64,000 nt of DNA, taken from contig NZ_CP102931.1 in NCBI RefSeq assembly GCF_024734665.1, forward strand, positions 2,416,001-2,480,000, given 5' to 3'. The translations under genes and the position numbers were made by a program. The notes beneath the pieces are model-generated. The model searched no databases and was not told the DNA's origin. It saw nothing but the letters and a program-made list of their open reading frames with translations. This DNA is from Variovorax paradoxus. GTDB taxonomy: Bacteria > Pseudomonadota > Gammaproteobacteria > Burkholderiales > Burkholderiaceae_C. The number at the start of each line of letters is the position of its first letter. Position 1 is the stretch's first letter. Below, one piece after another: positions 1-8,339 of this stretch.

Positions 1-28
1 TTCGGGCTGGAGTGGGTGAATCGGCCAT
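1..28 (-). CDS. 5' end of a divergent regulator, probably TetR family (cut by window edge)
   Basis: Only the first nine codons are present, reading MADSPTPAR leftwards off the window. An ATG at 26-28 on the minus strand faces the VOC gene, and the spacer between them carries two palindromic 17-bp sites. That arrangement is typical of a TetR-type repressor that controls itself and a divergent neighbour. The family call rests on context alone; the DNA-binding domain lies outside the window, so another regulator class is possible. Confidence 0.4.
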
Positions 29-30
29 TT

Positions 31-82
31 ACATACAGTCTGTCTGTAAGTTATATTCAAAATTTACATGCAGCCTGTATGT
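31..82. promoter_or_regulatory. Twin palindromic operator in a divergent promoter
   Basis: Two imperfect 17-bp palindromes lie at 31-47 and 66-82, each close to ACATRCAG-N-CTGTNTGT. Their centres are 35 bp apart, just over three helical turns, so two repressor dimers could sit on nearly the same face. The spacer is AT-rich against a GC-rich background. The sites abut the minus-strand start at 28 and end 18 bp before the GTG of the VOC gene, so they could control both genes. The binding protein is inferred. Confidence 0.55.
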
Positions 83-100
83 TAAATGAAAGGATCCATC

Positions 101-529
101 GTGAAAGTGACGAGCTACTACCCCGTTCTCATGACCAACGACGTCGCGGGAACGGCGAACTTCTACCAGGCGCACTTCGGCTTCACGCCACTGTTCACGA
201 GCGACTGGTATGTGCACCTGCAACTGGCGGACGAGCCCTCGGTGAATCTCGCCGTGCTCGACGGCCGGCATGAAACCATTCCGGCCGCCGCGCGCGGGCA
301 GGTGGCTGGCGGCACGCTCTTGAACTTCGAGGTGGACGACCCCGACGCGGTGCACGACCGGCTGAAGGCCGCCGGCCTGCCGATCCTTCTGCCGCTGCGC
401 GACGAGGCGTTCGGCCAGCGCCACTTCATCACGCGCGACCCGAACGGCGTGCTGATCGACATCATCAAGCCGATCCCGCCGAGCGGGGAGTTCGTTGCGC
501 AGTACGAGGCCGGCGCGCTGCCGACCTGA
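101..529 (+). CDS. VOC family (glyoxalase/bleomycin-resistance fold) protein
   Basis: A single-domain vicinal oxygen chelate protein of about 142 residues, the usual size for the family. It opens with a beta-strand and then a segment ending in NFYQAHFGF, characteristic of this fold, and closes with [10 protein letters not shown], which supplies a late acidic metal-ligand position. I prefer the GTG at 101 because AAAGGA lies six bases upstream. The in-frame ATG at 86 lacks a ribosome-binding site and sits against the operator. Members act as lyases, dioxygenases or drug-binding proteins; the substrate cannot be read here. The divergent repressor-like gene and twin operator suggest ligand-induced expression. 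It ends convergently with the ABC exporter. Confidence 0.8.
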   Translation: MKVTSYYPVLMTNDVAGTANFYQAHFGFTPLFTSDWYVHLQLADEPSVNLAVLDGRHETIPAAARGQVAGGTLLNFEVDDPDAVHDRLKAAGLPILLPLRDEAFGQRHFITRDPNGVLIDIIKPIPPSGEFVAQYEAGALPT

Positions 530-536
530 TGGTGGA

Positions 537-2393
537 TCAGGCGCGCAGGGCTTCGTCTTCTTCCAGGCTGTCGCCCAGGAAGCCGCCGCTCTGGTGTGCC
601 CACAGCCGCGCATACAGGCCGCCTTGCGCCATCAGCGTGCGGTGGTCGCCTTCTTCCACCACGCGGCCTTCGTCGAGCACGATGAGCCGGTCCATCGCGG
701 CGATGGTCGACAGCCGGTGCGCGATCGCGATCACGGTCTTGCCTTCCATCAGCGTGTAAAGGCTTTGCTGGATGGCCGCTTCGACTTCCGAGTCGAGCGC
801 GCTGGTGGCTTCGTCGAGCAGCAGGATCGGCGCGTCCTTCAGCATCACGCGCGCGATGGCCACGCGCTGACGTTGGCCACCCGAGAGCTTCACGCCGCGC
901 TCGCCTACATGCGCCTCGTAGCCGCGACGCCCGCTCGCGTCGCCCAGCGTCTGGATGAAATCGTGTGCTTCCGCACGCCCGGCCGCCGCCTCGATCTGCT
1001 CGTGCGTGGCGTCGGGCCGGCCGTAGGCGATGTTGTCGGCCACGGAGCGGTGCATCAGAGAGGTGTCTTGCGTGACCATGCCGATGTGGCTGCGCAGCGA
1101 GTCCTGAGTGACGTGTGCGATATCTTGTCCGTCGATCAGGATGCGGCCGCTCTCCAGGTCGTGGAAGCGCAGCAGCAGGTTCACCAGCGTCGACTTGCCC
1201 GCGCCCGAACGGCCGACAAGACCGATCTTCTCGCCGGGCTTCACCGTCAGGTTCAGGTCGTCGATCACGCGGCGGCCGGCATCGGCGTAGCGGAAGCTCG
1301 CATGCTCGAAGCGCACCTCGCCGCGCGGCACGTCGAGCACCGTGGCATCGGCCGCGTCGAGCACGGTGCGTGGGCGCGACAGCGTCTTCATGCCGTCCTG
1401 CACGGTGCCGATGTTTTCGAACAGGCTGGTCATTTCCCACATGATCCAGTGCGACATGCCCTGCAGCCGCAGCGCCATCGCCGTGGCCGCAGCCACCGCA
1501 CCCACGCCGACCGTGCCGTGCGACCACAGCCACAGCGCCACGCCCGCCATGCCGGCCGTGAGACCCATGCTCAGCGTGTGGTTGACGATTTCGAAGGCGC
1601 TCACCAGGCGCATCTGGCCGTAGCCGGTCTTCATGAACTCGCGCATCGCGTCGCGCGCGAAGCCGGCCTCGCGCTGCGTGTGCGAGAACAGCTTGACGGT
1701 CGCGATGTTGGTGTAGGCGTCGGTCACGCGGCCGGTCATCATCGCGCGGGCGTCGGCCTGTGCCTTGCCGACCTTGCCCAGGCGCGGCACGAAGTACACC
1801 AGCGAGCCGATGTACAGCGCCAGCCAGATGATGAAGGGCCACACCAGCTGCGCGTCGAGCACGCCCACCAGGATGATCATGGTGGCCACGTACACGCCCA
1901 TGGCCACCAGCACGTCGGCCAGCACGAACACCGTGTCGCGCACCGCGAGCGCGGTCTGCATCACCTTGGCCGTGATGCGGCCGGCGAACTCGTCCTGGTA
2001 GAAGGCCATGCTCTGGCCCAGCATCAGCCGGTGGAAGTTCCAGCGCAGGCGCATCGGCAGGTTCACCGCGAGCGTCTGGTGCTTCACGATGGTCTGCAGC
2101 GCGACCACGCCGATGCTGATCACCAGGAACGCGGCCAGCCACATGAGCGTGGTGCCGCGGTCTGCCCACAGGCGCGCGGGCACCTGTGGGCCGAGCCAGT
2201 CGACGATGCGCCCGAGGATCGCGAACAGCGCCGCCTCGAAGATCGACATGACGGCGGTGAGCGCCGCCATCGCCCCGATCTTGCCGCGCACGCCATGCGT
2301 GCAGGCCCAGAGAAAGGCGAGAAAGCCCTGCGGCGGCAACGTGGGTTCGGCGGCGGGGTACGGGTGGAGTAGTTTTTCGAAGAAGCGGAACAA
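537..2393 (-). CDS. ABC-type exporter, fused membrane and ATPase domains
   Basis: A 618-residue half-transporter expected to work as an inner-membrane homodimer driving ATP-dependent export. Residues about 30-325 form a six-helix transmembrane domain and residues 355-600 the nucleotide-binding domain. Walker A is GRSGAGKST at 394-402, the signature LSGGQRQR begins at 503, Walker B is ILLLDE at 523-528, and the H-loop histidine is near 559. All catalytic motifs are intact. The family includes lipid, peptide and drug exporters; nothing nearby fixes the cargo. The ATG at 2393 overlaps no other gene, and the LysR gene ends 21 bp upstream on the same strand, so read-through is possible. Confidence 0.9.
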   Translation of the reverse strand: MFRFFEKLLHPYPAAEPTLPPQGFLAFLWACTHGVRGKIGAMAALTAVMSIFEAALFAILGRIVDWLGPQVPARLWADRGTTLMWLAAFLVISIGVVALQTIVKHQTLAVNLPMRLRWNFHRLMLGQSMAFYQDEFAGRITAKVMQTALAVRDTVFVLADVLVAMGVYVATMIILVGVLDAQLVWPFIIWLALYIGSLVYFVPRLGKVGKAQADARAMMTGRVTDAYTNIATVKLFSHTQREAGFARDAMREFMKTGYGQMRLVSAFEIVNHTLSMGLTAGMAGVALWLWSHGTVGVGAVAAATAMALRLQGMSHWIMWEMTSLFENIGTVQDGMKTLSRPRTVLDAADATVLDVPRGEVRFEHASFRYADAGRRVIDDLNLTVKPGEKIGLVGRSGAGKSTLVNLLLRFHDLESGRILIDGQDIAHVTQDSLRSHIGMVTQDTSLMHRSVADNIAYGRPDATHEQIEAAAGRAEAHDFIQTLGDASGRRGYEAHVGERGVKLSGGQRQRVAIARVMLKDAPILLLDEATSALDSEVEAAIQQSLYTLMEGKTVIAIAHRLSTIAAMDRLIVLDEGRVVEEGDHRTLMAQGGLYARLWAHQSGGFLGDSLEEDEALRA

Positions 2394-2414
2394 GGACTGA
2401 GTCTCCCGGAGAGC

Positions 2415-3359
2415 TCAGGACTTTAGCCGCGCCTGCATGACCTTGCCCCGAAAAGGTGCGTTCGGTGGCGCATCCAGGCCCAGCCGCTCGCCCATGAAGT
2501 CGATGAAAGTACGCAGCTTGGGCGACATGTACTGCCTGCTGGTGTACACCGCGAAGAGTGTGACGGGCGCGGCTTCGAACTCCGGCAGCAGCCGCACCAG
2601 CCGGCCCTGCGCGATGTCGTCGTCGATCAGCCACAGCGGCATGAAGGCAATGCCCATGTCCGCGTGCACCGCATGCAGCGTGAGCGTGGTGTCGTCGGAG
2701 CGCATGGCCGGTGCCAGCCGCAGCGGAAACATCCGCCCGCCCGGGCCCTTGAGCGCGAGGTTGTCCAGGTTCACGTAGCTCGGCACGATGGCGCCCAGCT
2801 TCGCGAGGTCGGCCGGCACGGCTGGCACGCCACCCATGCGCTTCAGGTAGGCCGGCGTGCCCGCCAGGAAGAAGGGCACGCGGCACAGCGGCCGGGCGAT
2901 CAATGCGGGCGAGGGTTCCTGCGTGGCGCGCAAGGCCAGGTCGTAGCCGTCGGCCGCGAGATCGACCTTGCGGTTTTCCAGGTGCATGTCGACCAGCACC
3001 TCCGGGTACTTCTCGCGATAGTCGGCCAGCACCCGCGCGAAACGCGGTGTGGCGCACCACACGGGCGCGCTCACCTTGAGCTGGCCGCGCGGTGTGTCGT
3101 GCGTCTGGCCGATGGCGGCCTCGGCCGCGTCGAGCAGGTCGAGCGCGCGGCGGCTCTGCTCGTACCAGGCGGTGCCGGCCTCGGTCAGGCTCAGGTGGCG
3201 GCTGGAGCGGTGCAGCAGCCGCGCGCCGAGCGACTTCTCGAGCTGCGCCACATGCTTGCTGGCCATTGGCGGCGACATGTTCAGCCGCTCGGCCGCAGCC
3301 ACGAAACTGCCCGCCTCCACGACTTCGCGGAACACCCGCAGGCTGGTCATCCGGTCCAT
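2415..3359 (-). CDS. LysR-type transcriptional regulator
   Basis: A 314-residue LysR regulator with an N-terminal winged helix-turn-helix (about residues 1-60, including SFVAAAERLNMSPPMASKHV) and a C-terminal effector-binding domain. Start chosen at the ATG encoding MDRMTSLRVF because a GAAGG element lies nine bases upstream; an in-frame extension would run into the divergent promoter. It is divergent from the class III extradiol dioxygenase, with a 111-bp spacer holding two near-identical palindromes. That is the classic LysR arrangement, so it probably controls that gene and itself. The inducer is unknown. Confidence 0.9.
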   Translation of the reverse strand: MDRMTSLRVFREVVEAGSFVAAAERLNMSPPMASKHVAQLEKSLGARLLHRSSRHLSLTEAGTAWYEQSRRALDLLDAAEAAIGQTHDTPRGQLKVSAPVWCATPRFARVLADYREKYPEVLVDMHLENRKVDLAADGYDLALRATQEPSPALIARPLCRVPFFLAGTPAYLKRMGGVPAVPADLAKLGAIVPSYVNLDNLALKGPGGRMFPLRLAPAMRSDDTTLTLHAVHADMGIAFMPLWLIDDDIAQGRLVRLLPEFEAAPVTLFAVYTSRQYMSPKLRTFIDFMGERLGLDAPPNAPFRGKVMQARLKS

Positions 3360-3376
3360 GTGAACACCCTTCAAGC

Positions 3377-3432
3377 TTTCCTGTGAGGAACTGATTCGAT
3401 GCATCGTAGCTTGTCGATTTCCCGGCAGGAAA
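3377..3432. promoter_or_regulatory. Paired LysR-type binding sites TTTCC-N5-GGAA
   Basis: Two copies of the same palindrome occur in the divergent spacer: TTTCCTGTGAGGAAC at 3377-3391 and TTTCCCGGCAGGAAA at 3418-3432. They start 41 bp apart, about four helical turns, so they lie on one DNA face. Both fit the T-N11-A geometry of LysR boxes. One site lies next to the LysR start and the other 38 bp before the dioxygenase start, as expected for recognition and activation sites. Binding is inferred from sequence. Confidence 0.65.
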
Positions 3433-3470
3433 TGTCTACAGTCGATGCAACGCTTTCAAGGAGCATCGGC

Positions 3471-4304
3471 TTGACCCACGACAACACCATCGCGAACGAC
3501 ACTTCGCGCCTGCCCACGTACTTCATCTCGCACGGCGGCGGCCCCTGGCCCTGGATGAAGAAGGGAATGGGCCCGACCTACGACCAGCTCGCCGCTTCGC
3601 TGGCCGACATGCCGCGCCAGATCGGCCGCACGCCCAGTGCCATCCTCATGGTGTCGGCGCATTGGGAGGCGCCCGCCTTCACGGTGCAGGGCAACCCCAA
3701 GCCGCCGATGATCTACGACTACGGCGGCTTCCCGGCCCATACCTACGAGGTGCACTACGACTCGCCCGGCTCGCCCGAACTCGCGCAGCGCGTGCAGTCG
3801 CTGATCGCTGCCGCCGGCCTGCCGGTGCAGATCGACCCCGAGCGCGGCTACGACCACGGCATGTTCGCGCCGATGGCCGCGATGTACCCGAACGCCGACG
3901 TGCCCGTGGTGCAACTGTCGCTGCGGCGCGGGCTCGACCCGGCCGAGCATCTTGCGCTGGGCCGCGCGATTGCGCCGCTGCGCGATGAGAACGTGCTGAT
4001 CGTCGGCAGCGGGCTGAGCTATCACAACCTGCGCAACTTCGGTCCGCAGGCACATGGTGTGTCGAAGGCTTTCGACGACTGGCTCGATGCGGCGGTGGTG
4101 AAGAGCTCCGCTGGCGAGCGCAGCGCGCAGTTGCTCGACTGGGACTCAGCTCCCGCGGCGCGCATGGCGCATCCGCGTGAAGAGCATCTGATTCCGTTGA
4201 TGGTGGCCGTCGGGGCGGCCGAGGCAGATGCTGGCGAGCGTGTGTATCACGAAGACGCTTTCATGGGCGGCTTGGTGGTCTCCAGCTTCCGCTTCGGCAC
4301 GTAG
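3471..4304 (+). CDS. Class III extradiol dioxygenase, DODA/LigB type
   Basis: A 277-residue member of the 4,5-DOPA dioxygenase extradiol family. Four histidines that serve as metal ligand or catalytic bases in the family are visible: H21 in ISHGGG, H64 in SAHWEAP, H129 in GYDHG and H185 in GLSYHNL. Such enzymes cleave catechol rings next to the hydroxyls using a non-heme metal. Start chosen at TTG 3471, since AAGGAG lies seven bases upstream and the protein then begins as its relatives do; the longer ATG reading at 3399 would overlap the regulatory palindrome. It is probably activated by the divergent LysR protein. Physiological substrate unknown. Confidence 0.85.
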   Translation: MTHDNTIANDTSRLPTYFISHGGGPWPWMKKGMGPTYDQLAASLADMPRQIGRTPSAILMVSAHWEAPAFTVQGNPKPPMIYDYGGFPAHTYEVHYDSPGSPELAQRVQSLIAAAGLPVQIDPERGYDHGMFAPMAAMYPNADVPVVQLSLRRGLDPAEHLALGRAIAPLRDENVLIVGSGLSYHNLRNFGPQAHGVSKAFDDWLDAAVVKSSAGERSAQLLDWDSAPAARMAHPREEHLIPLMVAVGAAEADAGERVYHEDAFMGGLVVSSFRFGT

Positions 4305-4306
4305 AG

Positions 4307-5866
4307 CTAACCGCGCCGCACGCCATCGGCATCGACAAGCCCCACGCGCGTCTGCCGCCCCCACGTGCCGCGTCCCGTCAGGAATGTCCACCACCCCCAC
4401 GCCGCACCCGTGTGGCGCAGGATCTGGAAGGTGAAGGGCTCGATCAGCGCGGCCATGAAGGCTTGCGCCATGTTCGCTTCGCTGCTGTGGCCGATCCAGC
4501 GCCGGTACAGGTACACCGACCACAGGTGAAAGGCCAGGTCGAGCACGATCTTCGCGCCGATCACGCCGGCCACTGGCGCGAGCACGCCGAAGTTGCCGCG
4601 CACCAGATACATCAGCAGCAATCCGAATGCGGCCAGCCCGTAGAGCGGTTGCAGCGTGTCGATGGCCTTCACCGGCAGCATCGCGACGCCGAGCCAGCCG
4701 TAGCGCCGGTCGCCGACCATTGCGCGATACCAGAACTGCGTTTGCAGGAAACCGCCGAACCAGCGGCGGCGCTGGCGCAAGAAGGCACCGGTGCTGCTTG
4801 GCGCATCGGTGTGCGCCTGTGCGTCGCCCAGCACGCGCACCGTCCACGGCAGGCCGTGCGCCTGCGCATGGCGGTGCAGGCGGTGGATGAGTTCGTAGTC
4901 TTCCACCAGGCAGTCGGTGTCGAAGCCGCCCACGGCGCGCACCGCGTCGGTACGGAAGCCGGCGAAGGCGCCGGAGATCAGCAGCAGGCCGTTGACCCGC
5001 ATCCACGCATAGCGCGAGAGGAAGTTGCGGATGTACTCGTAGGTCTGGAACCACTGGAAGCAGCGCCCCGCCAGCGAGCGGCTGCACACCGGGGTGATGA
5101 CGCCGGTGGCGGCGACGAGGTTCGGCTCTTCCGAGAAGGCTCGGCGGACGGCGCCGATGGCATGGCTGTCGAGCAGCGTGTCGCCGTCGACCGTGAGCAC
5201 GGTGTCCGTGTCGATGCACAGGACGGCCGCGTTCAGCGCCACTGCCTTGCCGCCGTGCGGCAGGCGCAGCCAGTAAAGAGAAGAGTGCGTCGAGCTGGCG
5301 GCGCTCAACTCGCCCAGCGCCGGAGCGACGAGCCCGTATCGCGTGGTCAGCAACTCGGCCGTGCCATCGGTCGAACCGTCGTCCGCGATCACGATGCGAT
5401 CGGGTGCGTCGGTCTGGCCGAGCAGGGCGGCCAGCGTCACGGGCAGAACGGCTGCTTCGTTGTGCGAGGCGACGATCACGCCCAGCGTGTTGCGCCTCAT
5501 CGCGGCCGCAGGGGAAGGCGAGGGCCGGGGTCGCAGGATCGGCAGCGTCATCCAGGCGACGAACAGCAGCAGCACGGTGTCGTACAGCACGTAGGCCACC
5601 CCCACCGACCAGGCCCCGACATTGCCGACCTTGAATGCCATGGCAAAGAGCAGTGCCCACAGCACGAGCACGCTCCCATGAATGAGCCAGCTACGCAGCG
5701 GCGTGCTGGGTGGAGACAGGCGCGGCGATGCGGCCACGAAGGCGCTTTGGAGAGGATCGTTCAAGAGAAGGTGCCCGGGCGGCTGTCGGTCGGTGGTTCG
5801 TTGTCGATACGCAAAAACTCGGTCTGCGGTTTCGAAAGTCCCAAGGCAAAGCCGGGACAATCGCAC
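4307..5866 (-). CDS. Membrane-anchored family 2 glycosyltransferase
   Basis: A processive-type GT2 enzyme. With the longest reading, ADDGS is at 161-165, the DGD metal motif at 227-229, an ED pair at 322-323 and QRRRW at 365-369, the set found in cellulose- and hyaluronan-synthase relatives. Two helices precede the catalytic domain (about 60-110) and several follow it (about 385-480), so the active site is cytoplasmic and the product may cross the inner membrane. The true start is unclear: GTG 5866 gives a leader with no homology-like character, and TTG 5765 is an alternative; neither has a good ribosome-binding site. It ends two bases from the dioxygenase stop. No partner polysaccharide genes are nearby. 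Confidence 0.82.
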   Translation of the reverse strand: MRLSRLCLGTFETADRVFAYRQRTTDRQPPGHLLLNDPLQSAFVAASPRLSPPSTPLRSWLIHGSVLVLWALLFAMAFKVGNVGAWSVGVAYVLYDTVLLLFVAWMTLPILRPRPSPSPAAAMRRNTLGVIVASHNEAAVLPVTLAALLGQTDAPDRIVIADDGSTDGTAELLTTRYGLVAPALGELSAASSTHSSLYWLRLPHGGKAVALNAAVLCIDTDTVLTVDGDTLLDSHAIGAVRRAFSEEPNLVAATGVITPVCSRSLAGRCFQWFQTYEYIRNFLSRYAWMRVNGLLLISGAFAGFRTDAVRAVGGFDTDCLVEDYELIHRLHRHAQAHGLPWTVRVLGDAQAHTDAPSSTGAFLRQRRRWFGGFLQTQFWYRAMVGDRRYGWLGVAMLPVKAIDTLQPLYGLAAFGLLLMYLVRGNFGVLAPVAGVIGAKIVLDLAFHLWSVYLYRRWIGHSSEANMAQAFMAALIEPFTFQILRHTGAAWGWWTFLTGRGTWGRQTRVGLVDADGVRRG

Positions 5867-5907
5867 GCGTCATCGACTGAGTCGCCCCACGCCCGAAAAT
5901 TCCCCGC

Positions 5908-6468
5908 ATGCTCGCACAAACCCGCTACACCCGAACCGCCATAGCGCTGCACTGGCTGATAGCCCTGCTCATGGTCGTCAACATCGCCCTGATCCTGCTG
6001 GTCGACCACTACCCCGACGACTGGGTGCGCCCGGCCGTCGACACCCACAAGTCGATAGGCATCACTGTGCTGGGCCTGGTGATTTTGCGGCTCCTGTGGC
6101 GCGCCACGCACAAGCCGCCGGCCATGCCGGGCTCGTATGGCGCACTCGAACGATTCGCGGCGCATGCCGCCCACGGCGCTCTTTATCTGCTGATGATCCT
6201 GCTGCCGCTGTCGGGCTGGATGCACGACTCGGCCTGGAAAGATGCGGACACCCACCCGATGCAGCTTTTCGGCCTGTTCGAATGGCCGCGCATCGGCTGG
6301 ATCATGGCTATCGAGCCCGCCATGAAGGAAACCTGGCACACCGTGCTGGGCGGCGTGCATGTCTGGGCGGGCTATGTGCTTTACGTGCTCTTCGCGCTAC
6401 ACGTGCTGGGCGCGCTCAAGCACCAGTTTTTCGACGGCGAGGCCGAACTCCAGCGGATGCTGCCATGA
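5908..6468 (+). CDS. Cytochrome b561 family di-heme membrane protein
   Basis: A 186-residue four-helix membrane protein. Candidate heme-ligand histidines are H15 (ALHWL), H47 (DTHKS), H86/H89 (AHAAHG), H144/H151 and H164 (FALHVLGALKH), placed in or at the ends of the hydrophobic segments as in bacterial cytochrome b561. Members transfer electrons from the quinone pool to soluble acceptors or oxygen species. It overlaps the next gene by an ATGA stop-start, so the two are translationally coupled. No clear ribosome-binding site precedes the ATG. Confidence 0.88.
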   Translation: MLAQTRYTRTAIALHWLIALLMVVNIALILLVDHYPDDWVRPAVDTHKSIGITVLGLVILRLLWRATHKPPAMPGSYGALERFAAHAAHGALYLLMILLPLSGWMHDSAWKDADTHPMQLFGLFEWPRIGWIMAIEPAMKETWHTVLGGVHVWAGYVLYVLFALHVLGALKHQFFDGEAELQRMLP

Positions 6469-7325
6469 CCACACAAGAAGAGACCAAGGCCCGCGAGGCC
6501 ATCGCCCGCATCGACGCGCTGTCGACCCACTACGACCCGGTGCACGAGGGCGTGCGCGTGCGCTGGCGCCGCTTCGGCACCGATACCGCCCGGCCCCCGC
6601 TGGTGCTACTGCACGGCGGCCACGGCAGCTGGATGCACTGGCTGCGCAATGCCGAGGCGCTGTCGGCAGGCCGCACGCTGTGGCTGCCCGACATGCCGGG
6701 CTTCAACGAGTCCGATGCGCCGCCCCGCGTGGCGCCCGGCGAAGACTCGCTGCCACCACTGCTTGATGCGCTCGGCGGCACGCTCGACCAGCTCATCGGC
6801 GCGGGCACGCCCGTCGACCTGGGCGGCTTCTCCTTCGGCGGCTTGACGGCTGCGCGCTTTGCCGTGCGGCGCGGCGCCATCCGCCGCTTCGCGCTCGTAG
6901 GCAGCGGCGGCCACGGCACGCTGCGGCGCATGACGGCTCAGATGATCAACTGGCGCGCCGCCCCAGACCGCGAGGCAGAGCGCGCCGCATTGCTGAACAA
7001 CCTTGCCGCGCTGATGCTGCACGACCCGGCGGCCATCGACGCGCTGGCCTTCGAGATTCATGACATCTCGTGCCATGGCACGCGCTTTCGCAGCAAGGAG
7101 GTGTCGCAGTCGGGTGGGCTGCAGCAGGCACTGAATGCGCTGGGCTTGCCCACGCTGCTGCTGTGGGGCGAGTACGACGTCACCGCCGACCCGCGCCCGC
7201 TGGTCGCTCGGCTGGTGGCCGAAGGGCCGGGGCGCGAAGGCGTGGTGATCGACGGCGCCGGGCACTGGGCGCAGTACGAGCGCGCCGACGAAGTCAACGC
7301 GCGGCTGCTGGAGTTCTTTCGCTGA
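6465..7325 (+). CDS. Alpha/beta-fold hydrolase
   Basis: A 286-residue serine hydrolase with an oxyanion HGGH motif at 50-53, nucleophile S123 in GFSFGG, an acid in GEYD and the catalytic histidine in GAGHW. There is no signal peptide, so it is cytoplasmic. The start overlaps the cytochrome b561 stop (ATGA). Family members cleave esters, amides or C-C bonds; the cap region gives no clue to substrate. It ends three bases from the convergent Bug gene. Confidence 0.85.
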   Translation: MTTQEETKAREAIARIDALSTHYDPVHEGVRVRWRRFGTDTARPPLVLLHGGHGSWMHWLRNAEALSAGRTLWLPDMPGFNESDAPPRVAPGEDSLPPLLDALGGTLDQLIGAGTPVDLGGFSFGGLTAARFAVRRGAIRRFALVGSGGHGTLRRMTAQMINWRAAPDREAERAALLNNLAALMLHDPAAIDALAFEIHDISCHGTRFRSKEVSQSGGLQQALNALGLPTLLLWGEYDVTADPRPLVARLVAEGPGREGVVIDGAGHWAQYERADEVNARLLEFFR

Positions 7326-7328
7326 ACC

Positions 7329-8339
7329 TTATTGCTGCTGCTTCACCAGCCCCAGCTTGCGGATGATGTCGCCCCACTGCTCGTAGGTCGCGCGCGTCAG
7401 CGCGGCCAATTCTGCGGGGCTCGACGACTCGGCCTCGTACGCGCCCTGGCGGAAGAAGTCGCGCGTGGCCGGCATCGCCAGCACCTGCGCCAGCGCGGCA
7501 TGCAGCTTCTCGACCACCGGCGCCGGCATGCGCGCCGGTCCGTAGAAACCCAGCCAGCTCGGCATGTCCACGCCGCTCACGCCCTGTTCGCCCATGGTGG
7601 GCACGTCGGGCAGCATCGGGCTGCGCTTCGGCGCCGCCACGGCCAGCATGCGCACCTTGCCGGTGGCAGTGTTCTGTATGGCGTTGGGCGCCGCATCGAA
7701 GTAGTACTGCACGCGGCCCGCAAGAAAGTCTTTTGCGGCGTCGGCGCCGCCCTTGTACGGCACGTGCACCACGTCCAATCCCGCCTGCCGCGCGAAGGCC
7801 TCGCCGTAGATGTGCGACGAGGTGCCGGTGCCGAAGGAGGCGTAGCTCATCTTCCCCGGGTTGGCCTTGATGTAGGCCACCAGCTCCTGCACTGTGCGTG
7901 CCGGCACGCTCGCGTGCACGGTCAGCACCAGCGGCCCGCGCGCGCCGAGCGAGATCGGCGTCAGGTCCTTGAACGGGTCGTAGCGCACCTGCGCCAGCGT
8001 CTGCGGGTTCTGCGCCACCACGGAGGAGGGCGCGTACATGAAGGTGTAGCCGTCGGGCGCGGCGCGGATCACTTCTTCCGTCGCGAGGATGAAGCTCGCG
8101 CCCGGCCGGTTCTCCACGATCACCGGCGTCTGCAGCACCTCGCCGAGCTTGTTGGCGACGAAGCGTGCCTGCGAGTCCGATGCACCACCAGCTGCCAGCC
8201 CCAGCACGATGCGGATGGTGCGGCCCTTGTCCGGAAAAGGTGGGGCGGCATGGGCTGCCAGCAGCGGCATGGCCGCGCCGAGCGCAAGCCAGGCGGCAAA
8301 ACGGCGACGATGAAGAGAAGAAGAGCGCATGCCGCTCAT
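7329..8339 (-). CDS. Bug/TctC-type periplasmic solute-binding protein (second of a tandem pair)
   Basis: A 336-residue Bug (Bordetella uptake gene) protein of the tripartite tricarboxylate transporter binding-protein family. A signal sequence (residues about 10-31, ending AAHAA) is followed by IRIVLGLAAGG, the ENRPGA motif and VPYKGG, all standard for the family. Start ATG overlaps the stop of the preceding paralogue (ATGA), so the pair is co-translated. The two share long identical stretches such as WLGFYGPARMPAPVVEKL and are a tandem duplication. No TctA/TctB membrane partners lie in the window. The ligand is presumably a carboxylate. Confidence 0.92.
   Translation of the reverse strand: MSGMRSSSLHRRRFAAWLALGAAMPLLAAHAAPPFPDKGRTIRIVLGLAAGGASDSQARFVANKLGEVLQTPVIVENRPGASFILATEEVIRAAPDGYTFMYAPSSVVAQNPQTLAQVRYDPFKDLTPISLGARGPLVLTVHASVPARTVQELVAYIKANPGKMSYASFGTGTSSHIYGEAFARQAGLDVVHVPYKGGADAAKDFLAGRVQYYFDAAPNAIQNTATGKVRMLAVAAPKRSPMLPDVPTMGEQGVSGVDMPSWLGFYGPARMPAPVVEKLHAALAQVLAMPATRDFFRQGAYEAESSSPAELAALTRATYEQWGDIIRKLGLVKQQQ

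Noticed and set aside
163-3060. A 965-codon minus-strand open frame
   Set aside because: It is an out-of-frame shadow across the VOC, ABC exporter and LysR genes, with Arg/Ala/Gly-rich low-complexity content caused by high GC third positions.
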